Numbered from the stretch's first letter, positions 18,223-29,854 are shown. The stretch is 64,000 nucleotides of DNA from Amylostereum areolatum (GCA_012932865.1 SAXG01000001.1:2779693-2843692); one strand, 5' to 3'. Translations and numbers: made by a program. Notes: a model not told the origin generated them from the sequence alone.

Positions 18223-20897
18223 TCAAGCCGGGCCCTCGTCCATCTCGACCTCCTCCTCCACCGACGCGAGAGGTGTGCCAGCGAAAGGCGTGGCACTTGA
18301 GCTACCTGTATTATTGACTGTCTTCTGTTTCTTCCTCTGCACCGGCGGCGGTGGGGCGACGTTCGCCTCGCTGCTTGTGTTGTCCTCGACTTCGACGTCG
18401 TCGTGGCTGCGCTTGGTACCAGAAGCGGCGGAGTCATCGGAGGCAGCCGTAGCGGTGGATGCGACGGTGGTGAGCGTGCTTTTGTATTGCTGGTTGTTAT
18501 TGAGCGGAAGCTGGTTTGCTTCAGGAATCTGGTCCTCCGCTTTATCGTTCGAAGGCCATCCGGGAAGGGCGAGATTTTCTTTGAAGATCTTCTCGATGGC
18601 TTCGGAGTTCGACGTGAGGGTCTCCGCCTCGTCCAACGCTGTCTGTTCACCGGCACTCAAATTCGCGCGATCTTCATAGCAAATGGAGTAGAGCGGCCGG
18701 AACAGGTCGCGCAAAGATTCCAAGATGTTCTTGAGCGGGATGGGAAGGTCGGACTCCCTGACTTGTTTCTTTGCGAACTTGCGATTTTCAAGGAACGCTA
18801 ACTTTCCGTCGCCGCCCTTTTTGTTTGCCTTCACCACGTCAAAGATGTCGTGTACGAGCTCTTGCAATTCGGGTCCCTTGACACATGTTGGGCGATAGCG
18901 GAGGACGTTATAGAGCAGCGTCCAAAGAAAGGACTCGAAGTCGTCTCGAGGTTCTTGATTCTTCTTGAGCCTCAAAAGGAGGGCGACGGACATAAACTGC
19001 CATGTTCCCTAGATAGAGATATGGTGAGCTTTCCACGAATGCCAGACCGACAACTAACATGCATACCGTTCGCCATGTCCGACGAGCACCCAACAGCAAG
19101 CGCATCTTGCGCGAGAGATCCCAATCGATCAAAATGAGCCCGTCCGGCGTGATGAGAATGTTGCCGCAGCTTATGTCTCGGTGGAGAAGATACGCAAGGA
19201 CCACGGCTGCTGAATGAGCTACGAAGAAATCAAGTAAGCTATCAAACTGGGGTCAAGAAAAACGCAGAGACCGACCTATGATCGCGCAGTAGATCGCCTC
19301 GCAAAGCTGCTTCGTCGACTCGAACGCCGACAGCGGCTTCCCAATCTTGGAGAGCACGATGCGATAATGGACATGGTGGATGATCTTCAGCACACCGTCG
19401 TCCCCCGGAGCACGCACAGGCTGAGACCCGCAGATCCACGGGTGCTCCTCGGTCTGGGTGGCGAAATCAGGTGTGCGCGTTGCCTGCTTCCGGCCCTTAC
19501 TCAAGACATCGCCTGCGCACATTATCGGCGAGATATGGGACACCCCGGCATCTTCAAGGTCAGTGTAGGTGTCGCCCTCCTTCTCGATGCCATCCTCCGC
19601 AATCCGCCACGAGTCTTTGAGGAATCCGACGTCGCCGAAGCGCGGCTCCGGCCCTGGCTCCAAGAGCTCGACAGCGTAATACCCCGACGTTGCCCGCCCG
19701 GTCAGAGAGTCTACGTAGGTCTGGTGGCGGGTCGTGACGAACGTGCGCGGCGTCGGCGGTTTCGCGCCTGCGACCGCATCGCTGCCACTCTGACTGGCGC
19801 CGTTGTCCTCCTTGTCCTTCTTGGCCGATGGCTTCTTGTCGTCGAAGACTTGAACCTTCCACATCTTCTCGTCCTTGTCGGGGACAGTGATGAACCCAGG
19901 GTGGTCCTTGTCCCAGTCCTGCAGCTTTGAATGTGCGCCTTTGGCCTCATCCTGAGACGCCACGGAGACGGTCGGGTCGAGTCCAAGGCCTTCGTCGTCC
20001 GCATGGTGCATCCGCCAGAGGAACTCCGTCAGTAGTTGGGTGCCCACACAGTCGAAGAGCTCCGAAATAACGCCGCCGCTGCGATCCCATCGGATGAAGC
20101 GCGCCTTGCCTTCCAAGAAGACGATCGACAGACAGAAAGTCCGCGGTTGAGCTCGGAAGACCTCCGTCGCATACGAGATCAACTGGCCTTTGGCATGGAC
20201 ACCTTTTGTTGCGGCTGGTTGTTGAAGACGTGCTTCATTTTGTCTGCTCCGGGAGGAGGGTCGATTGCGATGTCTTCGCTGCGTGGCTTGCGGTCACAGG
20301 GTGAGATGATGGTGTCCCAGTCGACCGCCGCCGTCGACGGTGGCTCTAGGTCGCCTGGCCGAAGCTTGTAGATGCCGATATCCGGACTCCTTGCGAGGTT
20401 GGAGCCGTATGCTGTAGACTTGTACCTGTGACTGTCGACGATAGCGATGGAGGAGAATGCACCGCTGGTAGCGTGGTCTTTCTTCGCTTTGTTGAAGATC
20501 TTGACCTAACGAAGGGCGTCAGAGGACTGTCGCCTGAAAGAAACGCACGAGTGAGACTCACCATGGCTGCCTCCGAACTCATTGATTTCTTCGTCCATGG
20601 GATTTTGACGTCGTCTGGTCTGACATTTTTGCAAGGGAGGAACTCGTCGAGAAAGACCTTGGCGGGAACGGGGCCTGTGATTTGGTTCACCCATCTCGCG
20701 CCAAAGGTGAGGGTATTGTTCTTCGCTTTTTGGGCGGGAGCGACGCTGTGCGGAATGCTTCCGGATCGTCGGGGGAGGATGGGCGTGGTGTCGAGTGGGG
20801 CGCCCGGGGCCGGTTGGGGGTTCGGAGGGGTAGTCGGTCGTTGGGCTTCTGAACCGGAACTTGTGGCTGGGGACGGTGCAGGAACAGTGGTCGACAT
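18223..20897 (-). CDS. FunK1-type fungal protein kinase, full-length copy (A)
   Basis: ATG at 20895-20897 (M-S-T-T-V-P-A-P) starts a Pro/Ser-rich N-terminus. Introns with good sites follow near 20570-20510, 20260-20180, 19255-19205 and 19065-19010. The FunK1 domain is recognisable by V-K-I-F-N-K-A (20510), F-I-R-W-D-R-S-G (20090) and the catalytic loop L-H-R-D-I-S-C-G-N-I-L (about 19170). It continues with L-I-D-W-D-L-S (19120), T-G-T-W-Q-F-M-S and the C-lobe W-T-L-L-Y-N-V-L-R-Y-R-P. The acidic tail carries basic clusters K-R-S-H-D-D and R-K-K-Q-K, possible nuclear signals. All key residues I can see are present, so this is the likely functional member from which B and C derive or diverged. 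Substrates of FunK1 kinases are unknown. Confidence 0.85.
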
Positions 20898-23422
20898 GGT
20901 CAGAGGCTGAGGAGACGATCGAGGGGGGAAAGAGAGGTGCTTACCGAGAGCTGGCTACTGGGGGCGACTTTATAAGTTCGGCCGGACGAACAATGGACAA
21001 TGGAAAAGAGGTGAGGGAGACGTGATCACGCACAGTAAGTCACAGTTGAACTTGAAGCGTGTCGATCGCCGGTCAAGTTGAACCACAACCGACGCGCCGG
21101 CGCGGCACTTCCGGCAAGTCCACCCATTTGGAAATTGATCTCGTCACGTCACGCTTCCTCTTTGTTTCGCCGCTCTTCATGCTGGCCTCATCTTTCGCTC
21201 AAAGCTCGATCAAAGCTGGGCAGCATGTCCATTGTGCGTGCCACCTCATATTGTGTCACACTCAACAACTGCATGTGCGAGATGCCCATGCGGAAGTCGC
21301 CGTGCAACTTGCAAAGCCGCCGCGCGGCGGCTCCGGTCTGCACTATCTGATCGTTGACCGGCTACCCGTCTTGGAATCGATGTATTCATCCATCCCGAAT
21401 GGTATAGACACCGTAGGCGACTTACCTATTGTTCTCCTCATTAGGATTTTTTTTCATCCGGGGACTAAATAATTCGTACGCGCGCAAGTGCACAGGAATC
21501 TCGGGAAGTTCCTCCTCTTCTGCGCCCCGCCGTCGTATGTATCATCGCCGGCAACCTGCAGGAATTTTGGTATGGGGGCATGTATGCGCACTGAACCGCA
21601 CGACGCTCGGCCGCCAACTTGCCGCCGCCTTCATATGGACCTGTCCCTGCATTGTGCGACAGGAGCCCCACGGGGAGTCAATTTGACGCGGCCTCACTTG
21701 ATGGTTCGACGGCGCATTTACTTAGCTCCAAGAGCTGAAAAGAGATGGGGCAGTTGGCGGGTGGCAGGGAGATATGAAGTGACTCCACCACTGTCCACCA
21801 CCCTCTAATGTGCGACGTCCTTCCGGTTTACACAATTACCCCCCGTGCTTTAGGGAGACCTGGCCAGATGGGTCGATGATTCGAGGGCGCATCTTTTTCT
21901 CTTCCTTCTGTCACGGAGTGAGATATAGTGAGCTGACATTGTGAATCGTCAGGTGATGATCGCGTTTGGCCTGCGCTGGCGTAGTCGCGACCGGCCCCGC
22001 GCATTTGTTTCAGAGGTTCGAACGCCGTCATCCTCACGTTAAGCTCGACACGCCCTGACATGACGACGCCAGTACCTCCAACACCGCCGCCACATGCCTC
22101 TCAACGCCTTGCATGCGGCTGGAGATACATGCCCGACAAAGACCCTCGCGCGCCAAGCCGAACCCACTGCAACTCCTGCTCACCTCGGCCCCCCGTCGAT
22201 CCACCCACTGCCGGCATATTGTCTATCACCGTCGTCGTCATTGCCCTGATGCTTGACCCCGGCGGTATCTATCTACCAATGGCATCGATCCAGTCGATAG
22301 TCGGACGTCAGCTGGGCACCATTCTGGAAGCCTTGGATGCCTCGCCCGGCCATTTTATGGCATCGACGACAGATGCATTGCCCCGGCGTTCTAGGGTCGC
22401 TTCGCGCTGACGCTCGCCTTGCGGCATGAACGTACGTCAATGGCCATCGCTCGCTCGTTCGGCAAGGATTCGCGTTTCGTCGGTTGAATCCTCCAAGTTT
22501 GAAGCGGCGGGCTCACGTTTCTCTGTTACAGGACTTCATTACACCAACCCCATATCCTTGACATGGCTATGAATGAAGGGAACGAAACAACATCGCGGCC
22601 AAGTACTATACGATCGTCAAACCGTCTGCAAACACGCCAGGCCACCCAGCCCTTCTCCACGCCCACCCCACCACAAAGTCCACGCCTTCTTCCGCGCTCT
22701 GAAAAGCCGGGGCGGCCCCTTGCCAGCCCTCTCCTGCCCTTCTCTAATCGCCGGCGGCAAATATCTTCCAATCAACCTCCTCCGAAGCAGGCGAGCGTTC
22801 GGTCGAAAGGTCGGGGACGGTGGCAGGTGACGTCGGGTGCCGGCATTTAATTGTGCGAGGATCCCTTATGCCTGGCTTCCATGCGTTCGACTCCCTCCAC
22901 GGCTTGCCCACGACGGCCAGTCTCTATCTCCACCTCCAAGTGCAACATACTTCCTACGGAACTACTGCGTCTCTGCCACCCCATACCCCGATATTGTCCC
23001 AGCAACCGTTGAGGAAACCAAACCCGCTCGAAACCGTTCGCCCGAATACAGATGCTTCCAGGCTTGGGGTTCAACGTTTATCGCCCGCGATCGAAGCCCC
23101 TAACCGTCCAACTTTGGCCTCTGGGTCTCCAGCCAAGCGTCTTCGCGATCAACGACGCGAAGTGCTCTCGCCCGTCGTGGGACCCACTAGAGCTGGGATA
23201 GGCAGGTGCGGATCGTGGCCCCATCTGCTCACCGCCCAATGCGCTGGGTCGACTTCCCCAAGCGCTCGGACTACTTCCCATCCTGCGATCTTCTTCCTTG
23301 CGCCGTGCTCGCCCGGGATACGGGCGTCTGGAGAGGGGAGGGGTATAAAGGAGGGGAGTCGTCGCGGGTCTGGGTTCGCCCCAACTTCCCTTCCGTGCAA
23401 AGATCGTCTCGCACCTCTGCTA
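20898..23422 (+). other. 2.5 kb without a recognisable gene
   Basis: Several open frames occur on both strands but none has a family motif, convincing introns or a consistent coding signature. The first part holds the promoter of the FunK1 gene at 20897. Near 23342 a GGGTATAAAGG box lies upstream of the ICMT-like ATG. Confidence 0.4.
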
Positions 23423-23690
23423 ATGTGGTTCAAGATCACCCTGCTTTTGGCTACGGCCTGCGCCGTCCATGCATCCCTCTCTCCTCCCCAGCCCAAGGCT
23501 CCCAAGACGCAACTCGCGGGCCCGCGGACGATGTTCGAGTACGTCGTGCGCTATATCGCCACCCTCACCAAGGCACGCGACCTTCTGTCCACGATGCATC
23601 TACGTTTTCCTGACCTTTCGTTTCCCCAGGTCCTTACGTGGATCTTCGTTGGTGTCGATATTTACGTGACTCTCTCTCAATCATTACCCA
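23423..23690 (+). pseudogene. N-terminal fragment resembling isoprenylcysteine O-methyltransferase (ICMT)
   Basis: From ATG 23423 the frame gives a hydrophobic start (M-W-F-K-I-T-L-L-L-A-T-A-C-A), a Pro-rich loop and F-E-Y-V-V-R-Y-I-A-T-L-T-K. A possible intron (GC donor after AAG, ends CCCCAG at 23629) leads into a second hydrophobic piece. This arrangement resembles the N-terminal membrane segments of basidiomycete ICMT proteins, but I rely on memory of the family and not on a catalytic motif. A TATA box at 23343 suggests a promoter. After about 23690 the sequence turns into TOM1-like coding sequence, so the gene is truncated and the SAM-binding C-terminus is missing. Confidence 0.4.
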
Positions 23691-25690
23691 CTCGTCGCGT
23701 GGTGGTAACGGTACCGAGACTATTCGCCTTGATGTTCCGGCGGCACTCTCATTCACCTTGACCGCGGTGGCCTGGGAAGACGAGGCGGCCCTATCTCTAC
23801 ATCTCTTCGTTTCAACGTCCGTCACGAACCGAGACTCGCCTAGAAGGTCCGAATTTGACCCCTTTCTCACGGTCCAACGGTGGGCAAGGAGTCCAATGTC
23901 GTTAACGGCAAGTTTGCCCCCGACCGCTTCTCCCAACTAGGCAACCATCTGTCCTGCAGCAGTCGAAGCTGAAGAAGACCGTCAACAGCAGAAGAGGCAC
24001 GCGTCAATCTGAGGTTAAAGCTCGGGAGGAAGAAGAAACTAGAGGAAGGAAGAAGAGGAAAGGCCACAGAAAAGGCTGCGCGTGTGGAGGGGGAGAGGGA
24101 GGAGGCTGTCGCTGTTGCTGAAGCGGCATCCGTTGTGTCTGGAGACGTCCGCCCCGAGGGCCTGTAGGAGATGTGAAATGGCAGACGCACTCCTGCATCT
24201 CCGGTGAGGAATTGGCAGCTGCCGAATCGTCGACAAGCGGTGCAGGAGAGGCCAGACTCCGCCCCCCGGAGCGGGTCGCCGTCATGATCCATGGCGTCCA
24301 GTTAATATCACTGACACGGGGATCAACTCAACGTTCCTTGAGGCCCTTCCTGACGACATGCGAGAGGAAGTCGTCAACCAGCATATTCGTGACCAGCGTG
24401 CGGCGAGAGTGGAGCGTCCCCCCGACTCCAAGGCAGTGCCGAGGACCTCGATGCGTTCCTCCGGAAATTCGCGCCGAGATCATTAGCAGGAGCGGATCGA
24501 GGAGGCAAGGAGGCAGAAAAGGACGTCAGGCCGCCCAAGCCACAGTTCACCCCCGTGTCACATCTGCCCGGGGAAATTGTTCCAGACCTCATCGCGCAAC
24601 GCTGTCTGGAGGCCTTGTCTTACGTCGTGACCGCCAACGAACATTCGTCTCTCTTTTTCCCGACCGAGCACGAACTTCCTATCGGCCTTCGTCGTAGCGC
24701 GTTGAAGAGGGTAAGGGCAAAGAGAAGCAGACATCTCATACGCAATACCCATTATTCTCTTGCTTGGCCTTCTGGACCGTCAATCTCTCCTCAACGCCAT
24801 CCATCTCGAATCCGTTGGTCAGCCTTTTGGACACGGTCCCCCACCCCTGTGACTAGCCTCAAGGACCTCAAAAGAGGAGTGACGAGGAAGTTCCCGTCCA
24901 CGACGGCTCCCTCCGGGACAGATGCACCTGTACCCTCGTCTGCAGATCCTGCAGCTGCGCCTGCGCCATCAATCCTCAGCACCAGGTGAGACCGTACTAT
25001 CTGCGCATGTCGGTGGATGACATCTCCTTGACAGCACCATCGGGGCAACCCGCCATAGCGCACCCAAAGATACCGTGTTCACTGGCGCGAGCCTTGGAGA
25101 AGAGAAGATACTGCTCGTGACTTCACCTCAGACCCCCTGCATGCCGTTCTTCGGTTCATTGTTAGCATCCTGACAGTCGGAGAGTGCGAAGCCAAACCCT
25201 TCCACCATAGCTTGGCTCTCATCCAGCATCTGTCTTATGTTCCCGACGCTCGCGATCATCGCTCAAAGCTGCGGATCAGAGCTCAAGATTTCGGTCTTGC
25301 TTGAACCAGGATCTCGACGAACTAGTAACGGTTTGAACGGTGCCATGGGGACGTTCTTGCATCTTCATGGCGTCCGAGTTCTCGTCTCCCTCTTCCGACC
25401 AGCCAACCTTCTCCGAGATCGAAAACCATTGATTGCATGTACTCGCCAAAGCCTAATACTCCGGCTGAGTCACAGCCTAACAGCGTGTCGAGAAGTGCAG
25501 GGCAACACGAATGGTTCCCTTCACCCCCTCTGCCGTCGATTGGGAGATTGTCTTTCCATCGTGAACAACGGCCGGAAATCGAGCACATTGCGACAGTCTT
25601 TCTACCTCTCTTCGGTCTAATGGTGGTCTGCAAGTACGTGGGTCCGACATCGACACAATGCAGCGCGTGCTCTCCGTTCATCTGCGTCAC
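23690..25690 (+). pseudogene. TOM1: TOM1/HUWE1-type HECT ubiquitin ligase, decayed internal fragment
   Basis: Pieces typical of the region before the HECT domain appear in order on the plus strand but in changing frames with many stops. These include F-D-P-F-L-T-V-Q-R-W (about 23855), N-G-K-F-A-P-D-R, an Ala/Glu-rich stretch, and the ubiquitin-binding motif F-L-E-A-L-P-D-D-M-R-E-E-V-V-N-Q-H with R-A-A-R-V-E-R-P-P-D-S (24335-24430). Later come L-L-G-L-L-D-R-Q-S-L-L, L-A-L-I-Q-H-L-S-Y-V-P-D-A-R (about 25215), R-L-G-D-C-L-S-I-V and E-H-I-A-T-V-F-L-P-L (25580-25610). Functional TOM1 proteins are about 3500 residues; the N-terminal armadillo region and the catalytic HECT domain are absent here. 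The left edge abuts the ICMT-like fragment without spacer. It is a dead segmental copy; a working gene is expected elsewhere in the genome. Confidence 0.8.
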
Positions 25691-27758
25691 CTCGATCCCC
25701 AACTACTTCCCGCGAGTCCATGGACGTATTCCTCGCAGACTCCCGTCTCGTCGCACACCTCATCCTCCGCTGCCCCTACCCCCGCCCCCGCTTCCTCAAC
25801 TCAGCCATCGGGCGCCGTTGCGAACCACACGAGGCCGACACACTCAAGTACTCAACCCTAACCCTAGGCCGGGTTTCTTCAAGTCGCCCTCTGCAATACA
25901 TTGTCGACCTTCTCCTTCATCACGCCTCTTTCTTCCCCTCAGTCCACATACGTCTCACAAAAGGCTCGGAAAAACCTCTCCCTTTCCTCCTCCATGGCCT
26001 CTTCCTCGATAGCGAGTGGACAAAATGGCCTTCCTCGCGCATGAAGGGGCAGCTTCCTCAACGGCGCGTTCCTGCGTTTGGGAGGGCTGCAGGATCATTC
26101 CTTCATCTTCCTCAATCGAAACGATCCCCATGATCCGCTGATCTCTTGCGTTGTTCGGCCAAGCTGGATTGCCGGGACGCGGACGGCGACGGCGCACGAA
26201 GCTTTGCTAGCGAGGCCAGGAAAGCCCTGCGCGAACGCCAGGCCTCCGTTATCCTGTATGCACGTAACTACGTTCATCACATAATCACATTAGGATCATG
26301 GGATGCATTGGACGTTGCCCATGTGTTATCCGTTACGACATAAACAGTGCATAGTGGGAAGCTCTGGATGAGAATACATGTACACATAATGGCCGATTAT
26401 CCACCATTTCGTGCGCCTCAACTTCAGCCCGAACTTTCGGGATTTCAGGCTTCACTCTGGGTATCAGGAGCCCTTCGAACGCGACGCAACCTATCGAGTA
26501 CGTATCGCCGCGCAAGCGAGTTGACAAACCCCGCCGCCACTGTACGGAATCCGGATACACGATACCACAAGATAGACGAAGATCAAGAAGATATATGGAT
26601 GCTACGAAGCATGCCATTGCTTGTGTGGTGCGTCTGGAAGTACGCTCGCTCGCAGGGTGCTCTGACTCTCTCGGCGGGAGGGATCGGCGGGTGGCATCCC
26701 TTCCGTCAGAGACTCGTGGCACTAGGCTATACTCAGGACGTGCTTAGAGAAGGCAATGGGCGTGAGGAAGATGCGTACCTCTGAAGCGGACACTCCACCG
26801 CCGGGACCTTTCGAGGTAGAGTATGCGAGAAAATGGGATAGTCGTGGGACTGCCGGTGGTAAAGTAGGTGTTAGCTCAGAAGCGAGGAAACGATGCCGTG
26901 ACTCGCCTCTGCAGACTTCTCTGCAACTCGCGAGCACCATAGCTTGAAAGAAGAGAGTCTCCAGAGATGGCGCGGCGCACAGGCTGTCCTATATCGGTCA
27001 GTGAAAAACAGAGAGTGGTGAAGATTCGAGCACTACTGACCATGAAAAACGTGAATTCCTTTCATAAACCATAGCACAGCGAGTCAACAACGGCATTGCG
27101 TGGGGCAATGAATCTCTAATACCGAAGATGGGATACGCATGGGAGGGCGCACGAGACTGGCTGACCCATTTCGCCATGCGGCGCTTCTAGGTTGTGTCCG
27201 TCAGCGCGTGAGCTGATAAGTTAGGGTGAACGTAGCTATATTGATACGTGAAATCGGCTCCTTTCTCTTTGGGCGTTGTTGCCGTTGAAGCAGGAAGGGC
27301 AAGGGAGTGGTAAACGACGACATGTCGGCCTGAGTATTCTGGGATTACCGATGTAGGTTTAGAGTGTGCTTTATAATCCATGTCGACGCCAACGTACACA
27401 GCTTGCATTGAAGGCTAGGAGCTCGAATCGCGGCGAAGAGCTTTGATCATTTCAATGAGTGATTGCAGAGAATAATCGTTGGTTCTAAACCCAGATGCGC
27501 GCCTGTGCCAGTTGGAAGTTGCGGACAATGGTATTCCGCAGGGACGGACTATACCGGTCGGCCCGGTCGAGCCCGAATGGTAATCGCTCTCGACAACACA
27601 ATGGCTCAAGCGCTCAAGCCTGAGACAGGCAAGAGTCAAATCTGCCATTGTCCTCTATTCCTGACTCACGCTTGTGCCTCATTATCCGTATAAGTCATAA
27701 CGACAAAAGTGCACACACTCCCGCTCGACCGTGCCGCTCGGCGGTCCACTTACGACTC
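25691..27758 (+). other. Mostly non-coding stretch with unassigned open frames
   Basis: A frame at 25720-26133 is open for 137 codons but I recognise nothing in it. At about 25856-25870 two CCCTAA units stand side by side, too few to be telomeric. The rest shows no gene apart from the weak kinase-like remnant on the minus strand. Confidence 0.3.
26395..26940 (-). pseudogene. Possible protein-kinase C-lobe remnant
   Basis: Minus-strand frames contain S-T-S-K-G-P-G-G (about 26800) and G-D-T-Y-S-I-G-C-V-A-F-E (about 26500). The latter resembles the D-V-Y-S-F-G-C-V segment of subdomain IX in Agaricomycete tyrosine-kinase-like genes. No catalytic loop was found. This is a weak call. Confidence 0.25.
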
Positions 27759-28547
27759 ATGTCGCCCCTCTCCACCATCGCCACGGCGGCTTCGTTGCTT
27801 TCCGACGTGCTCGAAGAACCACTACTAGACTGCCCCCACGGCCCCCTCTGTCTCGACGTCCGATTTGACTTCTGGTTCCCACCGGCGCGTACGTTCAACA
27901 AAGCTGCGTCAAGAAAGGGTGAGTTTTCGTCAAACCGTGACTACATATCGCAACTAAGGATGGCATGGCAGAATGAACTCCTTAGACGAACTTTCGAAGC
28001 TGGTCAAGCTACAGTTCAGAGCTTCGACTGTAGCCAAGTCCCTTCACACCGTCGTTCGCGAGCTGGAACTGGTCAGTACATACCCTATCAAATATGTTTC
28101 GCTCATGCTCATCTTCCATAAGTTCCGCGGCGAATGCTCCCGGGCTCTCACTGCAGAATGCGTGCACGTCACGGATTTCCCATATGTAGGCTGTCTATGC
28201 CCTTTCCGGGACAAGTTCTCGGCTGTACTTGCAGGATGCCGCACTGCGGTCATATTCTATGCCGGGAGTGTTTTTTCTCGGGTGCTCCGAAGGCATTCTT
28301 GAAACGGTATCTTATTGGGAACCCCCACCGNNNNNNNNNNNNNNNNNNNNNNNNNCCGGCTTTCATCCGCCAGGTGCCCGACGGTTTGACGGGGAAGTGT
28401 CTGCGTTCTATCGAGTTGTACGTCGGAAAGCTCTTGTATGATTGCCCTCGCTGCACGAGTTCGGCATGGGAAGCTCCTGCAGCACCGCCCGCTTTGGTGT
28501 CGCTGATCAGGAGTTTGGGGAATGCGATTGAAGTACATAGCGGTTAG
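27759..28547 (+). CDS. RING-finger-like protein with sequence gap
   Basis: ATG 27759 (M-S-P-L-S-T-I-A-T) begins an exon of about 54 codons ending at a GTGAGT donor. An exon with a coiled-coil-like stretch (L-D-E-L-S-K-L-V-K) follows, then introns with GTCAGT and GTAGGC donors. The RING-like part reads P-H-C-G-H-I-L-C-R-E-C-F and later Y-D-C-P-R-C, ending with TAG at 28547. The first Cys pair is not clear: only one Cys is seen in the exon before P-H-C-G-H. 25 undetermined bases (28331-28355) lie inside the domain, so the cross-brace cannot be judged. The protein would be an E3-ligase-type factor like the one at 44454. Confidence 0.55.
28331..28355. other. Assembly gap (25 N)
   Basis: 25 undetermined bases inside the RING-like reading frame. 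Confidence 1.
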
Positions 28548-28974
28548 CATACCAGTTCTCCACTTAACGTCGTCTAAATACGGACGGCGGACGTCCATTG
28601 ACACCCTCCCTCATTTTCCGACCGATAGATAGATAGATAGATTTCACGGCACTGGTCCCTACACAAGGAACAACCGGTTTCCGGGGATTATCGAAGCCGC
28701 GTCCGTCAAAACTCCGTGCTGTTTAGGAAAACATGTCGTCTTATGCACGATAGTATGGAAGGGGACATGAATTGAAACGCGTATGAATGGTAAAGAATAC
28801 AAGGCGAATGGAGGCCCATATGTACAGACAATACATCACGGTTAGTACGGGCAGCCGCATTCAATCGGGGGAGGGCGATGGCTGGGAAGAAAGGGTAATA
28901 CGTAAAGGAACAGGAAGCACAGAAGAATAAGACGGGACGGAAAAAAGGGACATATGCAATGGCAACGGCCCCAA
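28548..28974 (-). other. 3' flank of the interrupted HMG gene
   Basis: It contains a short TAGA microsatellite near 28627-28642. No gene seen. Confidence 0.5.
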
Positions 28975-29046
28975 TCAATCGAAAAGGGCGAGAAACTCGG
29001 TCCAAGACAAGTCTTCAAAGAGAGAGCCGACTTTCGCGCTTCTCGG
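28975..29046 (-). CDS. Displaced C-terminal coding tail of the HMG-box gene
   Basis: The last codons of the HMG gene whose main part lies at 40775-39384. Reading the minus strand from the target-site duplication CTCGG (29042-29046) in the phase of the upstream exon gives an acidic/hydrophobic tail that includes E-D-L-S-W-T-E-F-L-A-L-F-D, then TGA at 28975-28977. The phase and the duplication fit exactly when the 10,337-bp chromovirus 2 is set aside. The tail resembles a short transactivation segment (inference from composition only). Confidence 0.8.
   Translation of the reverse strand, partial: PRSAKVGSLFEDLSWTEFLALFD
29042..29046. other. Target-site duplication, left copy (CTCGG)
   Basis: Matches 39384-39388 directly outside the other LTR. 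Confidence 0.9.
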
Positions 29047-29621
29047 TGTTAAGGACGGTCCTTATCACGTGACAAGCGGCTCAGGCTACAGTACTCTTAT
29101 GCGTGAGAGGTGGGATCAGGTGATCCAGACGTCTCGGTTTATACGAAGGTAAAGGTCAATAAGCGAAGCAGTAAGTCTTCACGGAAGACTTAGGCGAGCT
29201 TATTAACTTAGTTTGGATTCTCTTTAGTATGCTTAAGAGGAGGTTCTTATTAGAACAGTCCTGTATTTACAAAGAGAACGAGCTGGGGAATAGCTTGCTC
29301 GTTGAGCCTCCTTTTATAGGAAAGGAGGTCGAGTAAATATATGTACATTCGGCGACGGTTGTATCAAGTATCTACGGAGACGAACTGTGGCACCGTCGAG
29401 GCTATGCCGTTGGGACGGTGACGAACTGTGGCACCGTCGAGGCTATGCCGTTGGGACGGTGACGATCTGTGGCACCGTCGAGGCTATGCCGTCGAGACGG
29501 TGACGATCTGTGGCAGCGTCGTTGAGACGGTTACGAGCTGGGGCACAGTCGTAATCCGTCGTTTAGCGACGTCCTTCCTAGGAAGGCAATGGAAATGAAG
29601 TACCTTGGACAAGTTGTAACA
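29047..29621 (-). repeat. 3' LTR of chromovirus 2
   Basis: 575 bp. It contains a 41-bp tandem repeat (29379-29501 plus a degenerate copy). The frames of the membrane-protein ORF and, at the other LTR, of the HMG gene run into it and stop at the same place. Confidence 0.95.
29379..29501 (-). repeat. 41-bp tandem repeat inside the LTR
   Basis: Three units starting GACGAACTGTGGCACCGTCG or GACGATCTGTGGCACCGTCG, followed by a shortened fourth. The same array occurs at 39141-39263 in the other LTR. Confidence 0.9.
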
Positions 29622-29854
29622 CTATCCCCCTCTCTAGAATCTACGTCTCGTAGATTTCTGAATCGAAGCGGTTCTAGTGGGATGTTTTGAACATGCTGTC
29701 GATCGTTCGCTCTCCGCCATTGGAGAAGGAATATTGTTGATGCGATGAATGTGAGGATCGTAAGTCCTACGATGATACTGATGACGGTGATGAGCCAGCG
29801 TGGAGTGGGCGTATTGAAAATCGCGAGATCGGGTGATTGTGCTGATTGCATCAT
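29531..29854 (-). CDS. Chromovirus 2 ORF-C: single-pass membrane protein
   Basis: ATG at 29852-29854 (M-M-Q-S-A-Q-S-P-D-L). Residues ~19-45 form one strong hydrophobic segment (W-L-I-T-V-I-S-I-I-V-G-L-T-I-L ... F-L-L-Q-W) followed by basic W-R-R-A-N-D-R, so the C-terminus is probably cytoplasmic. The frame crosses the polypurine tract into the LTR and stops at 29531, giving 107 residues, the last ~30 LTR-encoded. A GGATATAAAG box lies 30-40 nt upstream (29885-29896). Position after pol and a membrane anchor recall env-like genes, but there is no signal peptide, furin site or cysteine-rich ectodomain, so I only call it a membrane protein of unknown function. Confidence 0.6.
   Translation of the reverse strand: MMQSAQSPDLAIFNTPTPRWLITVISIIVGLTILTFIASTIFLLQWRRANDRQHVQNIPLEPLRFRNLRDVDSREGDSVTTCPRYFISIAFLGRTSLNDGLRLCPSS
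29622..29635 (-). other. Polypurine tract of chromovirus 2
   Basis: AGAGAGGGGGATAG on the minus strand directly before the 3' LTR, the expected primer site for plus-strand synthesis. Confidence 0.85.

Noticed and set aside
22820..23761. 313-codon plus frame upstream of the ICMT-like start
   Set aside because: A TATA box and a signal-like ATG at 23423 lie inside it; the upstream part has no family resemblance.
25856..25870. CCCTAACCCTA, telomere-like units
   Set aside because: Only two units inside a Ser/Pro-type open frame; too short to be an interstitial telomere.
28617..28645. TAGA microsatellite
   Set aside because: Too short to be of interest.
29379..29501. 41-bp repeats as a possible CRISPR array
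   Set aside because: Units are directly adjacent without spacers, inside a fungal LTR, and occur identically in the second LTR.
29531..29854. ORF-C as a true envelope gene
   Set aside because: It has a membrane segment and the right position but no signal peptide, cleavage site or ectodomain; kept as a membrane protein of unknown function.
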